In this document: in pieces, positions 1 to 12,600 of the stretch | Numbering within the stretch: position 1 is the stretch's first letter | Layout: each line of letters starts with the position of its first letter | Assembly (NCBI GenBank): GCA_022376925.1 | Contig: JAIOJX010000032.1 | Location: 104,586,794-104,650,793 of the forward strand | Length of the DNA: 64,000 bases | Direction of reading: 5' to 3' | DNA from: Tragulus kanchil | Taxonomy: Eukaryota; Chordata; Mammalia; Artiodactyla; Tragulidae | The notes under the pieces: model-generated | What the model was told of the DNA's origin: nothing | The model's input: the letters and a program-made list of their open reading frames with translations, nothing else | Databases searched by the model: none | Position numbers and translations under genes: made by a program

Positions 1-374
1 TGTTTGCATGAACAGAAAGTTCACTAGAGACCAGATAAATAAAAACCGAATTTTATTTGTCTTTTCTATTTGGCAGCTTTATTGAGAAAGTGAACTTTCT
101 TTTTAAGGAAGTGATCTAATACTTTTGCATATTTAAAAATTATATGGGTAGAAAATATGACATGTTTTTTTAAAAAAATCTATCTAAAATTAAGAATACT
201 TCATTTCTTTATTGCATCTGATAGGAAAAATGAGAAGAGAAGAGAGAAAAGGAGGAGAGACTAAGGAACAGAGTTAAACTGAGAAGACTGATGAGGAAGA
301 AAAGATTAGACCAGGCTAATGTTTCTCAAAATCCTTGGGGACAAAATAAATTAATAAATTCATTGAAGTGTAAT

Positions 375-765
375 TATTTTATGTTAATAATAGTTACCCA
401 TCATTGCTACCTACTGTGTGCTAGGCACTGTGCTAAGTACCTTAAGTATACTATTCTTTTTAATTTTTTTGGCCACACCTCATGACATGTCGAGTGTTAT
501 TTCCCCATCAAGGGATTGAACTTGTGCCACTTGCAGTGGAAGCGTGGAGTCTTAACCACTGGTCCGCCAGGGAAGCCCTAGTATATTACTTCTCCTTCCT
601 ATTGATACAACCTTGTATAAGAAGGAGGTGTAGTATCCCTTTTTAAATGAGGGAACCGAGACTTAGGTTGTAAGTTTCTGCTGAGACACAGCTACTAAGT
701 GACTGAACTAGGATTTGAATATTGGTCTCTGACTTCAAAGCTTATGTTTTTCCACTCTGCCATAT
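375..765 (+). repeat. MIR, split by a SINE
   Basis: The left part (375-457) has the typical ctaggcactgtgctaagtac; the right part (630-765) has the gagggaaccgagacttagg core and the following typical order. A CHR-type SINE sits between them at 458-579, so the MIR is older. Confidence 0.75.
458..579 (-). mobile_element. CHR-2-type tRNA-Glu SINE, fragment
   Basis: Reads as gggcttccctgg on the minus strand with a T-run on its left. It is flanked by imperfect repeats agtatactatt / agtatattact. Confidence 0.8.
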
Positions 766-1290
766 TAGAATTTAAAAAAAGAGAAGTGTCCCCAGAATAG
801 GTTTGGAAGTCTTTAAGGTCTTGCCTAAGGCTCAGAAGCACAAATACTCTTTTTCTCCTGCACATTCTCCCCCAGAAATGGTAATGATAAACTTCTTTTG
901 CTTTGGAAAGTTAGAAGTATGTTGTTCATTTAATTTTTCTGAAGAAATGCCAGTTTTCAAGAAGTTTAAAGCTTTACCTTATGGCCTTTGGAGTGATTGC
1001 TGCTAAAGAACTGAAGTCATTTTAAGTTTTTTGTTGAGACAAATCAATCACTTTTTAGGGTGAGTCTCACAGGTCAGATGAAGTTGAGCCATAAGCCAGT
1101 ACCAGGACGGCTAGTGTTTCTGTACCCATCGTGACTGCATCTGCATCACTCATGCCTGTCTAGTTAACAACCTTAGAAGATTCAATATTGTGATCTAGAG
1201 CCATTACCAGTTGTTAGGATTGGCACTTCAGTCAGAAACTTCCTGCCATTTCATGGCCCATGGGTTCTTTAATCCTAATAGTAGTACTGT

Positions 1291-1491
1291 TAGTCACTCA
1301 GTCGCGTCCGACTCTTGGCGACCCCATGGGCTATAGCCGGCCAGGCTCCTCCATCCATGGGATTTTCCAGGCAAGAATACTGGAGTAGGTAGCCATATCG
1401 CTCCCCAGGGGATCTTCCTGACCCAGGGATTGAACCCTGGTCTCCTGCATTGCAACCGGATTCTTTACCATCTGAGCCACCAGGGAAGCCC
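1291..1491 (-). mobile_element. Bov-tA SINE
   Basis: tRNA-Glu-like head on the minus strand (gggcttccctggtggctcag) and the body ending in gtcggacgcgactgagtgac. This family is specific to ruminants and supports the taxonomic call. Confidence 0.92.
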
Positions 1492-1499
1492 TGAAAGTC

Positions 1500-1678
1500 C
1501 ACTCACTCAGTCATGTCCAACTCTTTGCGACCCCGTGGACCAGCCATGGAATTCTCCAGGCAAGAACACTGGAGTGAGTAGCTTATCCCTCCATGGGATC
1601 GTCCCAACCCAGGGATTGACCCCAGGTCTCCTGCATTGCAGGTTGGATTCTTTACTGTCTGAGCCACCAGAAAGCCCT
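1500..1678 (-). mobile_element. Second Bov-tA SINE, adjacent
   Basis: Same family and orientation, starting 9 bases after the first; diverged (agggctttctggtggctcag head). Copied again at 2611-2778 by duplication 1. Confidence 0.9.
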
Positions 1679-3690
1679 CTTTACAGATTGGATTTGATAT
1701 ATGCCATTCTTTCATCATTTGTTACTTGTCTTCTTCAATTTTTGCTTCACAAAATCTTTACAGAGAAATTTAGTCCTTCCTTACTTAGTTCCTTAAGTAT
1801 AGCGACATAATTAGTTCTTTCACTCTTTTAACTCAGTGTAATGCTTGAGAAGTTTAATTGTGGATGCTTAATGATTTTTCAGTAATTTTGGTCAATGAAT
1901 TAAAATTTTAAAAATAATTGGTTTCATTTAGTCTATTTAACAAGCATATGTCCATATTCATGATTTTGGTATGATATATGCATATTTTAAACTTTCTGAA
2001 TGGGGTATTAATCATTGAATCACTCTAATATTTCACAGGGACATCATGATTTTATTTTTAATTCTGCACATTTGGATGATTTACAGATTATTCTGTTTCT
2101 AGAAATGTTACTTTTTTTTTTAGCTATAGAGACTAATTGTATTTCAGAAGTGATCTTAAAAATATTTACATTTAGAAGGAAACTTTGTCAGTATATTGCT
2201 AAACATGGTACTTCTCTGTTTCACATGATGAAATATGTTTGCATATGGTATTTTCTCTGATGTTAACATCTGGCTCATCTAAAAGAAATTCTAGTATAAT
2301 TTTAAAGGACCTGGATCTTGGTCCAAATCACTCACACTATGGTTCTTAGCCCTCCAGGACCCATTAGCAGTATATAAGTAAATGCTTGAAGAAAAGAAGA
2401 GTTTTTAAATTAAAATCAGAGTTGTAGGTTCAAGCCCCTCTTTTTAATTGCAGTATACTAAACATGACAGTATGACTGAATGAACTCACTAATTCCTCTG
2501 TCTTGTGTTTTAGATTCTTTCAATGATCTGTATAGTTCCTACATAATCTTCTACCTTCTACTGCTTTCAGTGGTAATAGTAATAATAAGCACTTCACCTG
2601 CCCAAAGGGTTCATGTCCAACTCTTTGCGACCCCGTGGACCAGCCATGGAATTCTCCAGGCAAGAACACTGGAGTGAGTAGCTTATCCCTCCATGGGATC
2701 GTCCCAACCCAGGGATTGACCCCAGGTCTCCTGCATTGCAGGTTGGATTCTTTACTGTCTGAGCCACCAGAAAGCCCTCTTTACAGATTGGATTTGATAT
2801 ATGCCATTCTTTCATCATTTGTTACTTGTCTTCTTCAATTTTTGCTTCACAAAATCTTTACAGAGAAATTTAGTCCTTCCTTACTTAGTTCCTTAAGTAT
2901 AGCGACATAATTAGTTCTTTCACTCTTTTAACTCAGTGTAATGCTTGAGAAGTTTAATTGTGGATGCTTAATGATTTTTCAGTAATTTTGGTCAATGAAT
3001 TAAAATTTTAAAAATAATTGGTTTCATTTAGTCTATTTAACAAGCATATGTCCATATTCATGATTTTGGTATGATATATGCATATTTTAAACTTTCTGAA
3101 TGGGGTATTAATCATTGAATCACTCTAATATTTCACAGGGACATCATGATTTTATTTTTAATTCTGCACATTTGGATGATTTACAGATTATTCTGTTTCT
3201 AGAAATGTTACTTTTTTTTTTAGCTATAGAGACTAATTGTATTTCAGAAGTGATCTTAAAAATATTTACATTTAGAAGGAAACTTTGTCAGTATATTGCT
3301 AAACATGGTACTTCTCTGTTTCACATGATGAAATATGTTTGCATATGGTATTTTCTCTGATGTTAACATCTGGCTCATCTAAAAGAAATTCTAGTATAAT
3401 TTTAAAGGACCTGGATCTTGGTCCAAATCACTCACACTATGGTTCTTAGCCCTCCAGGACCCATTAGCAGTATATAAGTAAATGCTTGAAGAAAAGAAGA
3501 GTTTTTAAATTAAAATCAGAGTTGTAGGTTCAAGCCCCTCTTTTTAATTGCAGTATACTAAACATGACAGTATGACTGAATGAACTCACTAATTCCTCTG
3601 TCTTGTGTTTTAGATTCTTTCAATGATCTGTATAGTTCCTACATAATCTTCTACCTTCTACTGCTTTCAGTGGTAATAGTAATAATAAGC
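1511..3690. repeat. Tandem duplication 1 (period 1100)
   Basis: Unit A 1511-2590, unit B 2611-3690, with 20 bases of unrelated filler between. Unit A ends inside NDC1 exon a. The unit contains a Bov-tA SINE and intron. Confidence 0.97.
2514..2590 (+). pseudogene. Truncated extra copy of NDC1 exon a
   Basis: Identical to the exon at 3614 up to base 2590, where the sequence jumps into about 20 bases of filler and then into a second copy of a Bov-tA SINE. The donor site and the last 25 coding bases are missing, so this copy cannot splice out normally. It is a by-product of duplication 1. Confidence 0.9.
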
Positions 3691-6600
3691 ATTTTCAATG
3701 TGGAGTTCTATACAGGTGAGTTTTCAAATATTAACCATCTTTAAAATATCTGAGTTTATTTTACGAAGGGCAGATGTAATGACTTTTTCTGTGGTGTATT
3801 CCTCAGAGCTGTGTTTCGTTTCAGAGTTTTAAAATGTACACAGAATTACCTGCTTTGAGTGTCTTACTATAAAATTTGTTTGACCGATACTTTCTCTGAT
3901 TTTAAAAATAATTAGCACTTTTAGGACAAATTGTATGCTCCCGCTTATGCATCTGCAGTCTCTAGAGTAGTCAGATTCACAGAGACATGCAGTGGAGTGG
4001 TGTTTGCCAGGACTTGGAGGGAGGCGCGAGTGGGGAGTTGTTTAAAGGCCAGAGAGTCCCTCGGCACAGGGCAGATGGAAACGTCTGGAGGTGGACGGTG
4101 GTGGTGGTTGCACGACAGTGCGCGTGTGCTTAAAACTGTTTACTTAAAGGGGTAGATTACTTAAATATGTATTTTATGACATAGAAAAATTTAGTTTACA
4201 GCAGGTGTTAAAGTTGTGATTCAGCAGATGTATTATAAAAATAACTCCTTTATAGAGTAGGCGATCAAGAGCAGATGATTTCTGAGGTCCTTTTAACATA
4301 TTAAAGTCTATTAATTTTATCATTTTCCAACAAAATTTAAAATACCATATGTTTGACCTTGGGAGAATCACCTGTTAGATTTCAGAGCTTTTTGCTTTTT
4401 CTCAGTTTCTTTCCTTGCTCTTCCTGTCTCTTCAGATTCCTTATGTCTGTCCTTGAGGTAAAATGAGCAGCTTTTGTTGATGGTTTTTCCTATGGCTCAT
4501 CTAAAAGAAATTCTAGTATAATTTTAAAGGACCTGGATCTTGGTCCAAATCACTCACACTATGGTTCTTAGCCCTCCAGGACCCATTAGCAGTATATAAG
4601 TAAATGCTTGAAGAAAAGAAGAGTTTTTAAATTAAAATCAGAGTTGTAGGTTCAAGCCCCTCTTTTTAATTGCAGTATACTAAACATGACAGTATGACTG
4701 AATGAACTCACTAATTCCTCTGTCTTGTGTTTTAGATTCTTTCAATGATCTGTATAGTTCCTACATAATCTTCTACCTTCTACTGCTTTCAGTGGTAATA
4801 GTAATAATAAGCATTTTCAATGTGGAGTTCTATACAGGTGAGTTTTCAAATATTAACCATCTTTAAAATATCTGAGTTTATTTTACGAAGGGCAGATGTA
4901 ATGACTTTTTCTGTGGTGTATTCCTCAGAGCTGTGTTTCGTTCAGAGTTTTAAAATGTACACAGAATTACCTGCTTTGAGTGTCTTACTATAAAATTTGT
5001 TTGACCGATACTTTCTCTGATTTTAAAAATAATTAGCACTTTTAGGACAAATTGTATGCTCCCGCTTATGCATCTGCAGTCTCTAGAGTAGTCAGATTCA
5101 CAGAGACATGCAGTGGAGTGGTGTTTGCCAGGACTTGGAGGGAGGCGCGAGTGGGGAGTTGTTTAAAGGCCAGAGAGTCCCTCGGCACAGGGCAGATGGA
5201 AACGTCTGGAGGTGGACGGTGGTGGTGGTTGCACGACAGTGCGCGTGTGCTTAAAACTGTTTACTTAAAGGGGTAGATTACTTAAATATGTATTTTATGA
5301 CATAGAAAAATTTAGTTTACAGCAGGTGTTAAAGTTGTGATTCAGCAGATGTATTATAAAAATAACTCCTTTATAGAGTAGGCGATCAAGAGCAGATGAT
5401 TTCTGAGGTCCTTTTAACATATTAAAGTCTATTAATTTTATCATTTTCCAACAAAATTTAAAATACCATATGTTTGACCTTGGGAGAATCACCTGTTAGA
5501 TTTCAGAGCTTTTTGCTTTTTCTCAGTTTCTTTCCTTGCTCTTCCTGTCTCTTCAGATTCCTTATGTCTGTCCTTGAGGTAAAATGAGCAGCTTTTCTTT
5601 TTCACATTATTAACTTCATTCCTCTTTTGAGCTCTTTAGTACTTCCTGGCTAGATATTGTATACAATTTCACATTGTTCTCTGGATTTTATAATGCATCC
5701 TTTTCTTTGCTTTTATTTCCCTCCCCCTCTTTTTTTTTTATATGTCGCCTCCCTCCCTGCTGATCCTTTGATTTTCTAATCCCTCACTAGTAGCTGTTGG
5801 ATCTCTTTTTCTATTCAAGCCATCTACAGAACTCTTGACTTGCAGCTAGTTTTTTTTTTTTTTTTGGCAGGGAAAGGAGGCTGTGCTATATGGCATGCAG
5901 GATCTTAGTTCCCCAACCAGGAATTGAACCTTTGCTCCCTGCAGTGGAAACATGGAGTCTTAACCACTGAACCATCAGGGAAGTCCTCATCTAGTCTTTC
6001 TTAAAGTCTGACTAGTCACTTTGACTCATTCCTTCAGCATTCATGATGCATTGCTTTGTGCCATGCATTGTGTAGGGACAAGAGATATATGGTCCCAATT
6101 TTCTCCAAACGTCAAAATTAATGCTGAGTCAGTAGTACACTAGATAGTATGAGTGTATATAGGAGCACCATTTAGCCTGCATGGTGAGCTTCCTGAAAGA
6201 GATGAGTTTAAACCACCCCTTGAAAGGTGAACATTTTAAGTAGACAAGGAAGGAAAGTGATGTTCTAGGGGAAACGTATAGCATATAAAAAGGCTTAATG
6301 ACATCAGAAGGTTTGAGATGTGTTCAGAGTATGAGTCAGAGTCAATTACGCAGTCAGTAAGCCTTGTAGGTATTTCTGGTCGGGAGGGAAAGGTGATAGC
6401 AGCCTCTTCTCTGGATTGTAAAGCACCTAAGTTCTCTCCCTTTATGCTTAAAGAGTACACACACATACCTGGTGTGTATTGAATGCTGTGAGGAGAAATA
6501 AAAGAAGAATGTGTACAAAGATAGGCCAGGGAACCCTTTGCCAGCTCTCTCCAAAGGCCAGCGTCCCTCACTTCCTACCCACACTGGCCTCCCCTAGCTC

Positions 6601-9600
6601 ACTTCAGACAAACTTTCTGGATTACCAGAGAGGTATTAGTAATTCCCTTGTAAACATTTATTTTAGTATTCAGTGTTGTTATTTACCTAGTTTGCAGTTT
6701 ATTTTTCCAGATGGACTATATATTGACAGTTTAAAATGTTGAAATAAGGATAACTTGCTGGAAGACGAGTACTGGCTTAAAATTATTATTTATTCCTTTA
6801 TGGCAGTAAGGGGAGTGCTAGGGCAGGCACTATTTGAGCTATCTGAAAATCTTAATTAAAAAGAATTGAAAATTATTAATCATACTATCCTAAGGAGGTT
6901 TCACCTATCCTAAGAGGTTTCACCTCTTTAGATTCTTTGGTGTTTGCTTTTTCAGTGTGCATCTGTTTGTACTCAGTCTCTTATTTTAACTTAGAATGTT
7001 TTTTTAACAAGTTATTTTAACTTAGAATATTTCTATACTATGTTTTACATTGATTTGGCTTCCTCCTGACCTTTGGAGTATTTGTGCAAGGAGGAGCGGG
7101 GAGTTCAGGTCTGCTTGCTGTGGATTTTATAAAGCCTCAGTTGTTCTGTTCGCAGTTGTGCCTTCCATTCCCTGTTCAAGACTGGCACTGATAGGGAACA
7201 TCCTTCATCCGCGGCAGCTCATGCACTCCTTTATTCACGCTGCAATGGGAATGATGATGGCTTGGTGTACTGCAGTGATAACCAAGGGTCGATACAGCTT
7301 TCTTGTGGTTCCCTGCGCTGGTGCTGAGAGGTAATATTCCACATGGTTTTCTAACGGTCCTTGTCTAGTTATTAAGCCAAAGATGACCTATATACATTAA
7401 TAGTTTATGGACATTCTGTATTTTCCATACTTCTATTAAAAAGTGCTTTTTTACATACATCAAATGTTTTTGATGTTTTATGTTTGTTGAATTCAGCAGT
7501 TTTTGTTTTTCTCTTTAAACTGTTATGTTAGATGCTGTTAGGTTTATTAGAATGATTCACATATGGACTATAAGCTACTTAAGAGTTGAGAACAGTAGGC
7601 GATGTAAGACGTGGACACAAATGAATACATGAGGAGAGGAATGGGATGTAACAGAAAGAAAACAGAATGTGTAGATGAAACTTCTGGGAGTTCACAAAGC
7701 AGGGAGGGATCCACACGCGGCTTCTGGAAGGAGGTGGCATTTAGATTGGGGTTTGAAGGAAGGATAGTATGGGAAGAATGAAGAAAAGAGTTTTAAATTA
7801 TTAAAACTACCTTCTTTGGTAGAGCACTTTTATAGTTTTGGAGCATACACAGTTCTTGAACAGATGACATGGATATAAATTTCAAGTTGATACTCTAATT
7901 TTTAAAAATCAAAAAAGATTAGTGGAGTAGTCTTAAGTTCTCAATTATCCAATACCTATATGGTGTTCATGACTGAATACTTGATTTCCTTTTGTTCCCC
8001 AGTTACTATCATATAAGGCAGGCTTTTTTGCTAGTGTGGTAAATATTCTTTAGTGAAAGGGTTCCCATGAACAGTTGCCTTGTTATAAGAGACGACACAG
8101 AGAGAAGCCCAAAGTCATGGCATCTCTATCAGGTATGTAGCCCTTATTTAGAGTTCTTCTCAGCCCAGCTAGTTTACCAACTCAGGAGCACCATTACTTA
8201 CTGTCATAGGGGATGCTCTTATCCTTGCCACATTTCCAAATGAACAGAGTTAGAGTCTTGTTTCTTTTTTTTTTTTCTTAAAATGGGAAGATTTATTAAG
8301 GTTTTTCTGCAAAAGTAACAGCTAAGCGCATGTTTCTTAAGAGAAGTGATTAGCAGGAAATTTATGTCATACCTTGGGCCCAGAACCACAAGATGCTTCT
8401 TAGTTTTAATGAAAGGTCAGATTCTTGTGCATCAGGGAGAAAGGTTTTGGTAATCTTTTGCCCAAACTTAACCTAAAACACACCCTTTTGTTAGCATTTC
8501 TGAAGTAATTAAGTCAAAGCTTTGCTTTAAGTAAATATGGAGCCTAAAATGGTGATATTTATCCCTGGCTGTTGAATTAATACCTCACTTTGCCCTTTCA
8601 GCTTCGATAGCCCTGCTGCGCAAACCTGCTTAAATGAGTACCACCTTTTTTTCCTACTGGCTGGAGCCTTTATGGGCTATAGCTATAGCCTCCTGTATTT
8701 CATTAACAACATGAACTACCTTCCATTTCCCATCATACAGGTAAGCTGTCATTTAAACATGCCCTTATGTCAGGGTTTGGCTGTGTTAAAATTGCCCTGG
8801 TGATTCTGTATATAACTGGCCTCATCTGATTAATTCAAGATTTGATCAGCAAAACTTAGGATTGAAATACTCAGAATGCCCTTTGGAGAGGAGATCTTGG
8901 TCTTCACGAGACTTCAGTGTCTGTTTGAGGGCCACAGTTACCCTTGTTGCTGCCACTCTCAGAACACTGCCTGGCTCCGCTCCTCCCCTCCCTGCTAGGT
9001 CGTGGCAGCTGCCGTGAGCTAGTGGGGCTGAGGGAGGTCAGTGATGACACTCATGTGGAGTGCTCTGTGCTCTTGAACCTAAGAGCCTCATGAGCTTGAG
9101 GATGTACAAGTAAGTATAGAACATGTCAGTTGCTGTTGTCAAGTAGCCACCTGTTTAACATCACAGAGGTGTGAACAAGGAGAATCCATTTTTTGACTGA
9201 ACTGATAAATTATTGTTTCTACTATGTAATGTCACATTTGTGAAATTTGCTTATTTTTTTGTAATTGCTTTTGATAAAATTTTGGATTCTTTCATGTGTC
9301 TTTTTCTAGATCCTTCATTGTACATTTGTACATATACTAGCTGTAATATATATTTTGTGGGGTGCGGTTTTTATAAATTTTGTTTCATAAGTTTTGTTTT
9401 GTGCATATTATTCAGTAACTACCTTTTTCATATAACATGAAAAATTAGATCTTTTTAAAAGTTTAGTATTTTTAACCAGTTTTCCATTAGTTTTTTTTCC
9501 CCTTCAAACTTGCCTCTGCGACAAAACATAGTTTTGTTGCTCTTATTAAATTTTTTTTTTTTTTAAATTTAAATTTTGGCTTCTTTTCATTGATTTTTTA

Positions 9601-12600
9601 TCCATTTTTATTTTCATCCATCTTTATTCGTTGGTCTGTGTGGGCCTCCCATTGCAGTGGCCTCTCCCTCTGCAGAGCACTGGCTCTGGACACATGCGCT
9701 GCAGAGCGCTGGTTCGCAATTGGACACACCAGTCCAGCCGTCCTGATATTTCCCTGGCTGTTGAATTAATACCTCACTTTGCCCTTTCAGCTTCGATAGC
9801 CCTGCTGCGCAAACCTGCTTAAATGAGTACCACCTTTTTTTCCTACTGGCTGGAGCCTTTATGGGCTATAGCTATAGCCTCCTGTATTTCATTAACAACA
9901 TGAACTACCTTCCATTTCCCATCATACAGGTAAGCTGTCATTTAAACATGCCCTTATGTCAGGGTTTGGCTGTGTTAAAATTGCCCTGGTGATTCTGTAT
10001 ATAACTGGCCTCATCTGATTAATTCAAGATTTGATCAGCAAAACTTAGGATTGAAATACTCAGAATGCCCTTTGGAGAGGAGATCTTGGTCTTCACGAGA
10101 CTTCAGTGTCTGTTTGAGGGCCACAGTTACCCTTGTTGCTGCCACTCTCAGAACACTGCCTGGCTCCGCTCCTCCCCTCCCTGCTAGGTCGTGGCAGCTG
10201 CCGTGAGCTAGTGGGGCTGAGGGAGGTCAGTGATGACACTCATGTGGAGTGCTCTGTGCTCTTGAACCTAAGAGCCTCATGAGCTTGAGGATGTACAAGT
10301 AAGTATAGAACATGTCAGTTGCTGTTGTCAAGTAGCCACCTGTTTAACATCACAGAGGTGTGAACAAGGAGAATCCATTTTTTGACTGAACTGATAAATT
10401 ATTGTTTCTACTATGTAATGTCACATTTGTGAAATTTGCTTATTTTTTGTAATTGCTTTTGATAAAATTTTGGATTCTTTCATGTGTCTTTTTCTAGATC
10501 CTTCATTGTACATTTGTACATATACTAGCTGTAATATATATTTTGTGGGGTGCGGTTTTTATAAATTTTGTTTCATAAGTTTTGTTTTGTGCATATTATT
10601 CAGTAACTACCTTTTTCATATAACATGAAAAATTAGATCTTTTTAAAAGTTTAGTATTTTTAACCAGTTTTCCATTAGTTTTTTTTCCCCTTCAAACTTG
10701 CCTCTGCGACAAAACATAGTTTTGTTGCTCTTATTAAATTTTTTTTTTTTTTAAATTTAAATTTTGGCTTCTTTTCATTGATTTTTTATCCATTTTTATT
10801 TTCATCCATCTTTATTCGTTGGTCTGTGTGGGCCTCCCATTGCAGTGGCCTCTCCCTCTGCAGAGCACTGGCTCTGGACACATGCGCTGCAGAGCGCTGG
10901 TTCGCAATTGGACACACCAGTCCAGCCGCTCTGCAGCACATGGGATCTTCCTGGGCCAAGGATTGAACTGGTGCCCCTTGCACTGCCAGGCAGACTCTTT
11001 ACCCACTGGACTACCAGGGAAGCCCTCTTATTAAATTCTTAGTAACAGACTGATAGGGGAAAGCAGGATATTGCATGGAGTAGGGAACAAAGAAATAAAT
11101 GATTACCAAGACAGGCTTGGTGAATTATATGCCAACAAAACTGTTTGGAAGTATCAAATGAGATAAGATTTATAGAGCCTGGCACATAGTAAATAATTTG
11201 AATAGTAAAGGGTAGCTTAGCCAATCAAGCCAAGCCTCTCTGAACCTTTGTGAGTGATGGTTGAGGTCTTCAATAGGCATAGTATGAGAACTATGTGCTT
11301 TTTAGTGGAAGGTTAAGGTGAGACAGTGGCAGCAGCCAGTGACTGCATGGAATAGTGCAATTCTACATCTTGGACTTTGAAAATACCTGGATAAACCAGA
11401 GTACTTCTAGCTGTATGGTTAGTGACCAAGTATTCATTTCACCTGGGCTGCTTTTTGTAAGCTGCTATTGGAATACGCAGACATGGTATGAAGACATAAC
11501 CTCTACTTAAAGATTTTGCTGTTTCTCAACTTCTGAAATCCTTAAAGAAGAACCAGCCCTAATATAAACACAAAAGAAGACCAGAATTTGGAAGGTCCAT
11601 CTTAGGTTCTTTGGGTTTTTTCAGGGTTTTATCCTTAAAAAAAAATTTTTTTTTTTGCCTCTAAGTCATTGTTCTTTTATTTTTCATCCATCTTTATTCT
11701 TTTGGTATATGTGGGCCTTCCATTGCAGGGGCCCCTCCCATCGCAGAGCGCTGGCTCTGGGTGCGTGCTGTCCAGAGAGCTGGCTCATATTGGCCACACT
11801 GGCCCAGCCATTCCTCGGCATGTGGGGCCTTCCCGGGCCAGAGATTGAACTGGTGCCCCTTGCACTGGAGGGCGGACTCTACCCACTGGACCACCAGGGA
11901 AGCCATAGATTCTTTCCAGTGATATAAAATATTTTTTTCCATTGGCATTTTTAGGATAGACAACTGTTGTTTCACAAGAAGTATAAATTTTTTAGGAAAA
12001 ACATATTTTTTTCTCTGATTCTTTGCTCATAGATTGTTAGCATTGTAAGGTACCCACTAAAGAAGTTTAGCTAGTTCAGCCTTCTTATCTTACAAATAAT
12101 TAGATAGGAGATGAGACTTGCTTAGTGTTGTACAGAAAAAGGTCTGAGTATTGTACATCTCAGGTCTCCTGATTCTTAGGCTCATGTCTTCTTCATTACC
12201 CTCTACTTTTCTGCAAACAGCATGTGAAAAATTTTAGTGTAGAGGCATTATATATTTAAGGTTACAGGCTCTGAAGCCAGCCAGCCTGCATTAAAATTGC
12301 AGATTTTTCTTTTGCTAACTGGTAACATTGGTGAAATTACTTAACCTCTTTGTGCCTTGGTTTTCTCATTTGTAAGAGGGGGATGCTAATGGGGTTGTTG
12401 GGAGGTTTAGATGGATTAACACATTTAAAGTAGTATCTGGTATGTGGAAAGCATTAAAAAAGTATTAGCTACTGATTATTATTATGCTTTTTTTACTTAA
12501 TCCATCTCTATAGTTCTCATTATATTACGTTGGTATAAAAGTATGGACCATGAATTTTGAATTATTGCAACTAGTCTCAAACACATCTTTATTAATTAAA

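Larger units (their letters stand above)
3371..5596. repeat. Tandem duplication 2 (period about 1121)
   Basis: Unit A 3371-4475, filler 4476-4492, unit B 4493-5596. One single-base difference seen (a T-run near 3823/4944). It overlaps unit B of duplication 1, so 2271-2590 is present three times. Confidence 0.97.
8555..10928. repeat. Tandem duplication 3 (period about 1189)
   Basis: Unit A about 8555-9740, unit B about 9744-10928. Carries NDC1 exon c and the start of a CHR-like SINE that is complete only after unit B. One small T-run difference. Confidence 0.97.

Noticed and set aside
8080..8420. Possible processed pseudogene on the minus strand after the T-run at 8263
   Set aside because: I could not match any frame to a known protein, and there is no clear target duplication.
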